NCBI GenBank assembly: GCA_003569705.1
Contig: BGOU01000007.1
Coordinates: 62,001 to 126,000 of the forward strand
DNA: 64,000 nt
From: Nitrosarchaeum sp.
Lineage (GTDB): Archaea; Thermoproteota; Nitrososphaeria; Nitrososphaerales; Nitrosopumilaceae
Reading direction: 5' to 3'
Part shown: positions 1 to 10,300 of the stretch, piece after piece
How the letters are laid out: each line of letters opens with the position of its first letter
Numbering within the stretch: position 1 is the first letter of the stretch
Made by a program: the position numbers and the translations under genes
The notes under the pieces: generated by a model
The model's database searches: none
What the model was told of the DNA's origin: nothing
The model's input: the letters and a program-made list of their open reading frames with translations, nothing else

Positions 1-606
1 TTTCATTGATTGCAATATGCTATCAAGGTTATTTTCAGATTCTATCAGATTAACACAACGCCCCAGTGTTGAAAGAACATGAGAATCACTGCCAGCGACT
101 TGGGTCATTTTATTATCTAATGCAAATTGAGTCGCTCGTGCATTTGAAAGAATATCCACATTGTTACTGTTGAATACCTCAACCATATCACATTTTTTGG
201 CACTGTCGCGAAGTGCATCTAGCAAACTAAAAGGATGTGGTGCAGATGAAACACCACCCTGATTTCTAACTTCGTCTATTATCTCTTCTAAAGTAATTCC
301 AGGTCTAATTTCATCATGAATACCATATGCTAAAACATGTGCGCCAGTATCAGTAGTTATTTCCTCTGCTGGATATACTTCAATATTTTGAAACTTTGTG
401 TGATCTTTTTTGTATTGTAATAACTGAGAATACCCATCCAGAGTATTATGATTAGTAACAAAAATTGCATCTAATCCCAAATTATAAGAGCGGTCTAATT
501 GATCCCTTATGGAGACATTGCAATCATATGGTGCTTCTTTATCACCTACATGAAAATTTGAGAATGAGTTATGACAGTGTAGTTCAGTTTTGATAATCAA
601 TTTCAA
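1..606 (-). CDS. PHP-domain metal-dependent hydrolase, partial (3' end beyond the left edge)
   Basis: The minus strand reads open from a TTG at 606 (or TTG at 600) off the left edge, giving about 200 residues. The N-terminus has ELHCHNSFS, the His-x-His metal motif that opens PHP domains. Later come TNHNTLDGY, SAPHPF and AGSDSH, which match the other PHP metal ligands. The family includes nucleoside or oligoribonucleotide phosphatases of the TrpH type and histidinol phosphatase; the TrpH-like group (COG0613) fits best, but the substrate cannot be read from sequence. An in-frame stop upstream of the TTG and the lack of an ATG explain the start choice. It lies downstream of cofE on the same strand, with about 50 bases between them. 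Confidence 0.8.
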   Translation of the reverse strand, partial: MKLIIKTELHCHNSFSNFHVGDKEAPYDCNVSIRDQLDRSYNLGLDAIFVTNHNTLDGYSQLLQYKKDHTKFQNIEVYPAEEITTDTGAHVLAYGIHDEIRPGITLEEIIDEVRNQGGVSSAPHPFSLLDALRDSAKKCDMVEVFNSNNVDILSNARATQFALDNKMTQVAGSDSHVLSTLGRCVNLIESENNLDSILQSMK

Positions 607-655
607 GTAAAATTTTCTTCTTTGGATTATAATCCTATTGCAAACAATGTACTAG

Positions 656-1380
656 TTATCGAAATAAATCTTCATTTTGAGGACGGATGAGATTATGGAT
701 GGAAGAGGAGTCATTTTTGAAATCATAACCACGTATAATTGCAGCAGGACAGTTTATTGCTTTTTTCATTACTAGTTCTGCAGCTGAGCAAAGTTCATCG
801 GCAATTGCAATTTCAGTGACATGTAAGGTTTTTTAAAAGAATCCAGAGTTCCAATATAATCAAGTATGGGATTCATGCCAGAAATTCCAATAGCACAATT
901 AGTCTGTCCCATTCTAAACGGACGTCCAAATGTATCAGCAATAATAACAGATACAGTTTTCTTTGTTTGTTTTAGAATTTCCTTACGAATGTTTTCTGCT
1001 GAATCATCAGAGTTGAGAGGAAGTAATGTAGCAAATCCATTTTTGACGTTACTTTCATCTATGCCAGCATTTGCACAGATAAATCCATTTTTTGTTTCAA
1101 CAATTAGTATTCCATGATCCATTCGAATTATTTGCTTTGATTCATTTAGAATCAATTCCATGATATGAGGATTTTTTTTATATTCAGAGCTTATACCTTC
1201 TGCCAATAAAGAAGGCACTACTGATGATAGTTCAACTATGCGGCCTTCTTGTTTTGAGATGATTTTTTGAGCAATGACTAAAATATCGCCATTATGAATT
1301 TCTTCCGAATCAATTATCAGTTTCGATATATCATCATCAGGCTCTATTTCTTTTTCTATGTGTATTGGAATGATTTGCAA
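656..1380 (-). CDS. cofE: Coenzyme F420-0:L-glutamate ligase CofE (apparent frameshift)
   Basis: CofE adds gamma-linked glutamate to F420-0 using GTP, the last step of F420 synthesis. The first 185 or so residues carry typical family blocks such as VIIADTFGRPFR and NCAIGISGM. As read, the frame then shifts and stops early at 772. The other frame continues with LHVTEIAIADELCSAAELV, CPAAIIRGY and LIRPQNEDLFR, the normal CofE C-terminus, and ends at 656. One extra base in the six-T run at 829-834 would join the halves into 241 residues, the normal length. This is more likely a sequencing error than a pseudogene, because the downstream frame is fully conserved. The other cof genes are at 39.7-41.3 kb and 62.2-64 kb. 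Confidence 0.92.
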
Positions 1381-1414
1381 TTACAATTGTTGTAAAAACA
1401 CAGTAAGATATTGT

Positions 1415-2083
1415 TTATGCAGTAGTCGTGGTTTCCAATTTTAGATGATAATGTTTATTTATAATATCAAGTATTTTTGAAAGATCTTTTTCTTCCAAGG
1501 TAGTAGTTGCCAAATCTTTTACCACATCTTGTGCTCTATAAGCAATGCCTAAACCGGAAACATCAAATAATTTAATATCGTTTGCACCATCTACAACACA
1601 TACTATGTTTTCTTTCTTTTCATTCCATTCTGCAATTTTGATTTTAGCTGATTTTGATTTGTCAGAATCAACCTGTAATGTTACACCATCTAATTTTCCA
1701 TTTTTGAAAATTAGTTCATTTGAAAAAATATAATCCAAATCCAGTTCTTTTTGTAATCTGTCAGTCATTATTGTAAAGCCCCCGGAGATTGCCATTAATT
1801 TCCATCCTGCAGCTTTTAAAACTCTACATGCCTCTTTTGCACCAGTCATTATAGGTAGAGCATCAGCAATTTCTTTGCATACAGTATAATCAAGACCCTT
1901 TAATGCAGCAACTCTTGTTTTAAGACCATCTTCCCAATTAATCACACCTTGAATACCTTGTTTTGTAATTTCCCAAATTTCATCTTCCTTGTTGAGTTTT
2001 TCTGCAAGAATTGGGAGATACTCTGCATCGTATAGAACCCCTTCAACATCAAAAATTGCCAGCAATTGATTTCTGATTTGCAA
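1415..2083 (-). CDS. HAD-family phosphatase, SerB-like (phosphoserine phosphatase)
   Basis: A 222-residue HAD phosphatase. Motif I near the N-terminus is FDVEGVLYD (Asp nucleophile, with Glu where SerB usually has Asp). Motif II is AISGGFTIM, where SerB has the Ser-Gly-Gly block. Motif IV is VVDGANDIKLF, matching the GDGANDxxM signature of phosphoserine phosphatases. The fold and the ALPIMTGAKE cap region fit serine synthesis from 3-phosphoserine. The DxE in motif I makes exact substrate assignment less secure. It sits just upstream of cofE on the same strand, 34 bases away, and diverges from the small gene at 2169. Confidence 0.8.
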   Translation of the reverse strand: MQIRNQLLAIFDVEGVLYDAEYLPILAEKLNKEDEIWEITKQGIQGVINWEDGLKTRVAALKGLDYTVCKEIADALPIMTGAKEACRVLKAAGWKLMAISGGFTIMTDRLQKELDLDYIFSNELIFKNGKLDGVTLQVDSDKSKSAKIKIAEWNEKKENIVCVVDGANDIKLFDVSGLGIAYRAQDVVKDLATTTLEEKDLSKILDIINKHYHLKLETTTTA

Positions 2084-2168
2084 AAAAATTACTAATTATA
2101 TTAAAGTTTGAACTTTTTTTAGATCTAAAAACGCTAGTAATAAATCAAGGAAACTAATTCAACCATAT

Positions 2169-2456
2169 ATGGGAGAATTAGAACACAAATACGAAGTAGT
2201 AATAGAGATAACTGAAGCAAAACAAAAACTTCCAGACGAGGTAAAAGAGGAGTTAAAGGCATCAGGCATGATGGATGAGAAAGGAAAATTAAAACTCAAA
2301 GGAGTTAGTCCAAAAATGCTCAAAAAAATGAAGCAAGAATTTGTGAATTGTCCGGTATTAAAGAAGGAAATTCAATTTGTTCAATGTTTTGTTTGTCCAA
2401 ACTTTCAAAGTAGAGTTATGGGAAAAGTCCTATGTAAAGGCGACGCGTTAAAATAA
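2169..2456 (+). CDS. Small conserved Cys-containing protein, unknown function
   Basis: A 95-residue lysine-rich protein with no membrane segment or signal peptide. The C-terminal third has four cysteines (NCP, QCFVCP and VLC) that could bind zinc or another metal. The start ATG at 2169 follows an AT-rich region with divergent transcription of the phosphatase. I do not recognise a characterised family. It lies 61 bases before proS on the same strand, so it may be co-transcribed with it. Confidence 0.65.
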   Translation: MGELEHKYEVVIEITEAKQKLPDEVKEELKASGMMDEKGKLKLKGVSPKMLKKMKQEFVNCPVLKKEIQFVQCFVCPNFQSRVMGKVLCKGDALK

Positions 2457-2517
2457 GTCCACACTAATCAGATAATGTATAATTTATCACGAAAGGCTCA
2501 TTAGTAAAATTATTTCT

Positions 2518-3971
2518 TTGAATTCTAGTTTGAGTAAAGAAGACATTGGAATTACAGTTTCAAAAGAGGCAGACTTTAGTGAATGGTATACTCAAGTTGT
2601 ACTAAAAGCAAAACTGGCAGATTATGCACCAGTAAAAGGCCTGATAGTATTAAGGCCTGAGGGATACTCAATTTGGGAATCATTGAGAAACACTTTTGAT
2701 GAAAAATTTTCTAAAAATGGGATCAGAAATGGATTTCTTCCAATTTTAATTCCAGAGTCACTTTTAGGAAAAGAGCAAAAACATTTTGCAGGATTTAATC
2801 CAGAAGTGTTCTGGGTAACACATTCCGGAGAAAATGAATTGGGAGATAGGCTCGCACTTAGACCAACTTCAGAAACTTTGGCATATACGATGTATTCTAA
2901 ATGGATACAAAGTTGGAGAGATTTGCCATTAAAGATTAATTTTTGGAATACAGCGTTAAGAGCAGAGATAAAAGCTACAAAACCATTTATCAGAACTTCA
3001 GAATTTCTATGGCAAGAAGGTCACACAGTTCATGCAGTTCAAGAAGAGGCAGAAAAAGAAGTAATAAAGATTTTAGAAATTTACAAAAATACAGTTGAAG
3101 ATGAATTGGCCATTCCAGTAGTTACAGGTAAAAAAAGTGAAAAAGAAAAATTTGTAGGAGCGGTATATACAACAACTATGGAAGCAATAATGCCAGATGG
3201 AAAGCTCTCCAAATGGGAACATCTCATTTTCTTGGGCAGAATTTCTCAGTACCATTTGAAGTAAAATTTACAGACAAAGACAATATCGAGCAATTTGCTT
3301 GGCAAACTTCATGGGGAGTATCATGGAGGTTAATTGGTGCCATGATTATGGTACATGGTGATGATAAAGGTCTTGTACTTCCACCAAAAGTAGCACCAAT
3401 TCAAGTAGTGATAGTTCCAATTTACAAATCAGATGAGGCCAAAGAAATAGTACTTCCAAAATTAAATGAGATTCGCGAACAATTAGAATCAAAAAAAATC
3501 AGAGTTCATGTAGATGACAGAAGCGAGTTAACGCCAGGTTACAAATTCAATGATTGGGAGCTAAAAGGAATCCCATTAAGAATTGAGATCGGACCAAAAG
3601 ATATAGAAAAACAACAAGTCATTTTAGCAAAAAGATACAATCGAGAAAAAATAAGCGTAGGATTTAGCGAGATTGAAAAAATAATCACAATATTAGATGA
3701 GATACAAAAAGACATGCTAAAAATTGCAAGAGTAAAAGCCAGTGAAAATACAATAAATATTTCAAACTATACAGAGTTCAAATCAAAAATAGGAGGGGGG
3801 GGTTTTTTCAATGCATATTGGTGTGGCAAAATAGAATGTGAGGAAAAAATCAAAGAAGAGACAGGTGCAGACATCAGAGTGATTCCGTTTGGTAGTGAAA
3901 ATATAGATGGAAAATGTATTTACTGCCAAGAGCAAAGTATTGCAACTCCAATATTTGCAAGAGGGTATTAA
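2518..3971 (+). CDS. proS: Prolyl-tRNA synthetase, archaeal type (apparent frameshift)
   Basis: A class II aminoacyl-tRNA synthetase that charges tRNA-Pro. The first segment, from a TTG at 2518, contains RPTSETLAYTMYSKWIQS (motif 2 region) and FIRTSEFLWQEGHT. The second contains WQTSWGVSWRLIGAMIMVHG (motif 3), an anticodon-binding domain and a Cys-containing C-terminus (CIYCQE). As read, the frame breaks after MPDGK. One extra A in the AAA at 3201-3203 would give PDGKALQMGTSHFLGQNFS, the conserved family sequence, and a 484-residue enzyme of normal archaeal length. Because this is an essential gene, a sequencing indel is much the likeliest cause. The stop is 3 bases before egtB, so the two are probably co-transcribed. 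A tRNA-Pro lies at 55 kb. Confidence 0.95.
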
Positions 3972-3974
3972 AAA

Positions 3975-5284
3975 ATGACAACATCCACAGACATAGAAGA
4001 GAGAAACCCACTTTTAGAACAATTCAAAGAAATCCGAAGCAGGACATTGGAATTAGTAAAAACTTTAGAAAAAGATGATTTTGTGGTACAGACTGCATTT
4101 TTCACCAGTCCACCAAAGTGGCACATAGGACATGTAAGTTGGATTTATGAAACAATCATGAGTAAAATAGATAAAAATTACGAATTTTATTCTAAAGAAT
4201 TTTCAGAATACCTAAACTCATATTATCAACAATTTGGAATACCACAAGATAAAGATAAGAGAGGAATTATCTCAAGACCTACAACTGAGCAAATTTTTCA
4301 ATATTTTAATACAATCAGCCAAAGAGTAAATCACTTTATCGAATCAAATGCACTCAATAATGATGCAATCAAATTAATTATTATTGGATTACATCATGAA
4401 TATCAACATCAGGAATTGTTAGTTTATGATCTACAACATTTACTAGCAGAACAGTATAGACCAGTTAGAAAAAATGAAAAACCACACTCATCAAATTTTG
4501 AACAAAAATCAATAGACATCAAAGGCGGAATATACACAATGGGGTATAACGGGGAAGATTATTGCTATGACATTGAGTTACCAGAACACAAAGTGTATCT
4601 TGATGACTATACCATAGATGCATTTCCAGTTACTAACGAACAATATCTAGAATTCATGGAAGATGGTGGGTATGACACTTACAAGTATTGGCTTTCAGAT
4701 GGATGGGAGAAAGTGAAAAAGAATGAATGGAAATCACCAATGTATTGGGAAAAAATAGACGGTCAATGGAAAGTAAGAGATTTTCTAGGGATTAGAAAAT
4801 TAAATCCAAAAGAACCAGTATGTCATGTTAGCTATTATGAGGCAGAGGCATATTGTAAATGGGCAAAAAAGAGGCTTCCAACAGAAGCAGAGTGGGAGAA
4901 AGCTGCATGTTGGAATGAAGAAAAACAGCAAAAAACGGTATTCCCATGGGGAAATGAACAGCCAACAGAACAAAATTCCAACCTACTAGAATCATATCAC
5001 TGGGGTGTACAGAAATAGGATCATATCCTAATGGTATGAGCCCATCAGGATGTCATCAAATGATAGGAGATGTATGGGAATGGACATCGTCTGAATTTAT
5101 TGGATATCCTGGATTTAAGACAGGATTTGAGGAATATAACGACAAGTGGTTTACAAATCAAAAAGTATTGCGTGGAGGATCTTTTGGTACACCAAAAAGG
5201 TCAATTCGCGGAAGTTATAGAAATTTTTTCAGATTAGACGAAAGATGGCTATTTTCAGGATTTAGATGTACAGAGAATAACTAG
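3975..5284 (+). CDS. egtB: EgtB-like iron-dependent sulfoxide synthase for ergothioneine (apparent frameshift)
   Basis: EgtB joins a cysteine-type thiol to the imidazole of trimethylhistidine using O2 and non-heme iron. The N-terminal DinB-like domain has [14 protein letters not shown] and [10 protein letters not shown]; the His residues fit the known three-His iron site. The C-terminal FGE-sulfatase domain runs from [10 protein letters not shown] to SGFRCTENN and includes [33 protein letters not shown] and LRGGSF. As read, the frame breaks at HWGVQK and stops at 5018. One extra G in the G run at 5002-5005 would give [13 protein letters not shown] and a 436-residue protein, normal for EgtB. 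It lacks the extra methyltransferase domain of OvoA. The separate EgtD gene faces it, with 3 bases between the stops. No EgtC or EgtE homologue is adjacent. Confidence 0.88.
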
Positions 5285-5287
5285 AAT

Positions 5288-6267
5288 TCAAGTGTTTTTA
5301 GAGACCAAAGTCAACGCAAAATGATTGTTTTCATCCAACCAAGTATTTTTAATGTTAAATCCAGTTTGATGCATTAATTCACGTATTTGAGATAATTTGT
5401 ATTTATGAGAATGTTCAGTGTGAATTAATTCATTTTTCTTTAAGGTTAATGAAACATTTGCTTTTGAGATAATGACAGATTGATTTACCAGTGATTTTAA
5501 ATACATTTCAATTCTTTGATCATTTTCATTGTATATTGCACAATGAGTAAAATTATTCAGATTAAAATCAGCGTCTATTCATCATTAATTCTAGATAAGA
5601 CATTAAGATTAAACTGTGCAGTCACACCTTGAGAATCATTATATGCGTTTTCTAAAATCATTTTATCTTTTACTAAATCCAAACCAATTAAGAAAAGATC
5701 ATTATCTTTCATAGTGGAATTAATTTTCTCCAAAAATTCTTTTCCCTCATCAGATGTAAAGTTTCCAAAACTAGAACCCAAGAAAACAATTAGATTTTTT
5801 TTGTTATCATAGTTTTTTAGAAATTCAAGACCGCCTTCATAGGTATCAATTATTCCAGTTATGTGCAAATCCTTGTAATCTCGTTGAAGTAATGCGGAAC
5901 TTTCAGTCAAAATTTCAGAGATGTCAATTGGAAAGTATTCAGTTTTATCTTGAACTAGGTTCAATATGTCTAAAATCAGCCTTGTTTTTACAGAAGAACC
6001 ACTACCAAGTTCAACTAATCTAAAAGAACCATCAAGATATAGAGGCAATTCACCTTTTAGTTTTTTGAGAATACTAATTTCTGTTCGGGTAGGATAATAT
6101 TCAGGCAATTCACAAATTTTTTCAAATAAATCAGAGCCTTTTTTGTCATAAAAAAATTTAGGACTAATAAATTTAGAATGTCGATTCAAGCTAAAAGATA
6201 TTTCATCTGCAAAACTCTTTTCAAGGGTAATAGAATTGGGTTTGAAAATATTGTAATTTAGAGTCAA
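5288..6267 (-). CDS. egtD: Histidine N-alpha-methyltransferase EgtD (apparent frameshift)
   Basis: EgtD methylates histidine three times with SAM to make hercynine, the substrate of EgtB. Family blocks include FFYDKKGSDLFEKICELPEYYPTRTE (split here as FFYDKKGSDLFEKI and ELPEYYPTRTE), the SAM loop VELGSGSSVKTRLI, FLGSSFGNF and LIGLDLVKDK. As read the frame stops at 5575 after RINDE. One extra A at about 5577 on the plus strand would give RINDELDADFNLNNFTH, the conserved EgtD continuation, then HCAIYNENDQRIEM and SHKYKLSQI, to a stop at 5288. The corrected protein has 326 residues, normal for EgtD. The gene converges on egtB, which makes a two-gene ergothioneine locus. Confidence 0.92.
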
Positions 6268-6409
6268 TCTGATATTTTTTGTAATTTAGATTTTTTTGAA
6301 TTGTTTTACTCAAGTATTAAAACAGATTTTATTTGACATAAATGCTTTATCCCAATTAAACAGGCGTGAATTATATTTCTTGATATACTTCTTTATTCAA
6401 TTCCATGCA

Positions 6410-7375
6410 TTGGATGAAATTTTAAGAATAGAACATTTGAGTAAGTTTTTTATTAAAAAAGGTATTTTCAGTTCTAAAACCATCACAGTAAAAGCAGTAG
6501 ATGACGTATCATTCTCTCTAAAAAAAGGAGAAGTCTTTGTAATAGCGGGTGAATCAGGTTCAGGCAAGTCAACAATAGCAAAATTAATTCTCAAATCCAT
6601 TCATGCAGATTCAGGGAAGATATTATTTGAAGACCAGGAGATTAAAAATGATAAAAAAAGTTTAGAAAAAATTAGAATGAATTGTCAAATGATACATCAA
6701 GATCCATATGATTCAGTAAATCCGCGAATGAATGTAGCAGATATTATTTCAGAACCACTTGAAATTCATAAAATTGGAAATAAAGAGGATAGAAGAAATA
6801 GAGTCATAGAGGTACTACGTGAAGTAAAACTTGAGCCTGCTGAAGAGGTTCTAAAAAAATATCCACACATGCTATCAGGCGGACAAAGACAGCGAGTAGT
6901 ACTTGCAAGGGCGTTGGCATTAAGACCAAAGATAATTCTTGCAGACGAACCTGTTTCAATGCTAGATGTTTCCATAAGAGCAGAGATGCTGGAATTAATG
7001 CAAGAGTTGCAAAAAAAATATCAAATTTCTTTCATATACATCACTCATGATTTAGCAACTGCCAGATACTTTGGTCAAAAAATAGGAATTTTGTATCTTG
7101 GAAAAATTGTAGAGATGGGGTTAATTGATGAGGTATTGCTAAAACCAAAACATCCCTACACTCAAGCTCTCATTGACGCAATTTCAGAGCCAGATCCTGA
7201 AAATCTCAATAGGGAGAAAAAGATCAGAATCAATGAACCGCTAGACATTGATGTTTACGTTGGATGTAGATTCAGAGCAAGATGCCCATATGTTATTGAA
7301 AATTGTAAAAAAGAACCAAGTTTAGAAAGTATAGAAAAGGATCATTTTGTTGCTTGTTATGTCAATCTAGACTAG
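6410..7375 (+). CDS. Oligopeptide/dipeptide-type ABC transporter ATPase (OppF/DppF-like)
   Basis: A nucleotide-binding subunit of a peptide-type importer. It has Walker A GESGSGKST, signature LSGGQRQRV, Walker B IILADEP, a switch His in YITHDLATA, and the C-terminal Cys domain found in OppD/OppF (CRFRARCPYVIENCKKEP). I place the start at TTG 6410 (LDEILRIEHLSK); the frame is open back to 6296, but those residues are hydrophobic and not family-like. No permease, second ATPase or binding protein is next to it. A peptide-type binding protein lies 40 kb away at 46.8 kb. Its stop overlaps the 3' end of smc by 4 bases (convergent). Confidence 0.88.
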   Translation: MDEILRIEHLSKFFIKKGIFSSKTITVKAVDDVSFSLKKGEVFVIAGESGSGKSTIAKLILKSIHADSGKILFEDQEIKNDKKSLEKIRMNCQMIHQDPYDSVNPRMNVADIISEPLEIHKIGNKEDRRNRVIEVLREVKLEPAEEVLKKYPHMLSGGQRQRVVLARALALRPKIILADEPVSMLDVSIRAEMLELMQELQKKYQISFIYITHDLATARYFGQKIGILYLGKIVEMGLIDEVLLKPKHPYTQALIDAISEPDPENLNREKKIRINEPLDIDVYVGCRFRARCPYVIENCKKEPSLESIEKDHFVACYVNLD

Positions 7376-10300
7376 GATGTTCGAACAGAAGGCATTCGCT
7401 TGTCTTTGTATGTAACAACATAAGATACACCGTTTTTTGGATAAACGCCGTAGATGAGTTTGGCTTTTTGTACAACAGAGTCTTTTAGAGAAACAATAAT
7501 GAACTGACTTTCATGAGAACGTTCCTCTAAAATTTTTGCTAGTCTTTCAGAATTTGGGGCATCAAGATGCGCATCTACCTCATCAAAGAGATAGAAAGGT
7601 GAGGGCTTTAATTTTTGTAATGCCAAAACAAAGACTACCGCAGCTAGTGTTTTTTCACCTCCACTGATTGACGTTGATTCTCTTTTTGGTTTATTTGGAA
7701 ATTGAATCAGATAAGAAATTCCAGAATTAAAAATGTCATCTTCGTTTTGCAATTCAAGCCAAGCATTACCGCCAGTCATTTTACTAAAAATAAGACGAAT
7801 TTCTTTGTCTACTATATCAAATGCGTCCAAGAATGTTTGACGTTTATCTTTTTCAATATCTTCAATGAATTTTACAATAGAGTTTCGTTCTTCCTCTAAT
7901 GAATTTTTACGTACAGACATAGAGCGATATCCATAAGATACTTCAAGGTATGTTTCAGGAGCTTTGGCATTAAGAGAATTAAGAGAGTTTAATTCAGTAT
8001 TCAGTCCGTGCACTATAGATTCAACATCAAAAGTTTCCATATTTTTATCAAATCCAAAAGATGAGAGAAGAGAATGTAATTTACTTTCATTTTCAATTAA
8101 ATCATGCAAATCACGAGTTAAAGAATCAGATTGTCTTTCCAAAGAATTAATTTCCTTTGTGAGTTCTTTGTCTTTTTCAGAAAGGACTTTTAATTTATCA
8201 TCATATTCTTTGAGTTGTCCAATTGACGAACCAGATGTAGAGATAAGGTCTTGTTCTTTCTCTCTTAGTTTTACAAGTATTACAGTTTTAGATTCTTTTT
8301 TTATCTCTAATTCTTTAATTTTATTTTCTAATTCCTGGTGTTGTGAGTTTAATGAAGATTCTTCATCATAGAGACTTTTTATTTGAGATTTTTTTCTATT
8401 TTCATCAGTCTGCAATGCAGTTAATTGTGAATCTTTATCACGATATTCATTCATTATTGTAGTGTATAGTTTCTCAAGGTCTGATTTTTTTGCATTCACC
8501 CTAGACAGTTCATTTGCAATTCGTGTTTGTTCCCCACTGGCATAGTTTTCTTCAACAATAGTAATTCTTGCATTAAGTGAGTCTATATGAGATTCATGTG
8601 CAGATAATTCCACAAGCAGACTAGTGTTTCTTCTATTTAATTCAAAAATTCTTGTACCAAGTTGTTGTTTCATATTGATTGCAGATGAAATTCTTGATTG
8701 CAGATTAGAATAATTTTCATCAGTGGATGCAAGGGATTGTTCTGACAGAGACAGTCTTTCAGCATAATTCTGAATAGAATCTTCAAGTTTCTTAAGAGAG
8801 TGTTTTTTCTTTAAAACATATTTTTTAAGTAGACTGATGGATTCGAGCAATCCATCAATATCAGTACTCATGGAGATGATTTTAGTCAACTTGGAAATTT
8901 TTGAATTAATATCAATTATTACAGCGCCCCCTTTAGCCTCAAAATACTCGCCATCCAGAGTTACTGCCTTATGGCCCAATTTTGAGATACGATATGCCGA
9001 ATCCCTGGAATCAGCAAGAACAACATTCCCAAAAAGGAATGTTTTAAGAGCAGAATGAGAAGGATTGCAACGCACATAATCAGAGAGCACCCCGATTACA
9101 CCTGATTCCTTTGGTAAATCTAATTTGAATTTTGGAATTGCATCAAGAGGAATTATTTTTAATTTTGGAAGATTTTTTGAACGTGCAACCTCTGCAATGC
9201 CAAGTAATGTTGCAAAGTCTGGCACAACAATTGCCTTAATCCAATCAGAACTTACAGCGAGTACTGAGCGCTCGTATTGTTTATCCCAAGAAATCATTTC
9301 ATAAACCAATCCTTCAATACCAAGTCTATCCGAATCTTCTTTTAGTTTAGCAACAGTATAATCTTCATGCATTATTCCCTTTACTGTTTTGATTTTTGTG
9401 TCATATTGAGCTGCAGCTTTACTTGATTTTTCTAAAATTAGATCAAGCTCTTCTAAATCATTTAGTGTTTTAGATTTTTTTGAATTAAGTTTAGAGATTC
9501 TAGATCTTAATTCAGAAATAGATGCATTGTGATTATTTATCATAGACTCCAATCTTAACTTCAAAGTAGAAAATGACATAATTGCTTGTTCCAAATCAGA
9601 TAACTTGTCAGAATTAGATTTGATTTTAATTTGAGATTCTTCCTTTTCATTTTCTACTTTAGATAATTTTAACTTAGTTTCATTAAGTTGATCAGAAAGT
9701 AATTTTATTTTATTATCAATTTCAGATTTTTTAGATGCAGCTACAGATTGTTCTGTCAAAATTTTATTTCTTTCAGAATCAAGTATTTCCAAATCATCAT
9801 TAATTTTGTTCTTTTTTATGTTTGTTTCATCAATTGATTCTTTAGAGTGTAAAATATTAGATTCGATTTCAATTCTAGATAAATCAATTGCTTCAATTTC
9901 ATTTTTAATTTCAGGAATTCTAAAATCAATTTGCTGTAGTCTTTTAGTGGATGCGACAATTGCACTATTGTCCATCTCATATTGTTCCATTGCAGAGCTT
10001 AATTCAGAATCAATAGCAGCTTTGGCCTGACTATAGTCAGTGGCAGTTGTCATTAATTTTGATTTTTCACTTTCAAGTACGTTTATTTCATTTCTAATCA
10101 TGACTCTTTCATCATCAAATTTTTTGATTTCATAGGTGATTTTGTTAAATGTGTCTTCCTTTGAGGATTTCTGGCTTGTGATTGCTCTTAATTTGTTAGA
10201 TGCCGCAATTGCTTTGTAGCGATTTAGTTCCCGTTCAAGTACACCATGGCGAAGTTTTTGATTTCGCTCCTCTTCAAGTTCATCGATTCTTTTTTTAATT

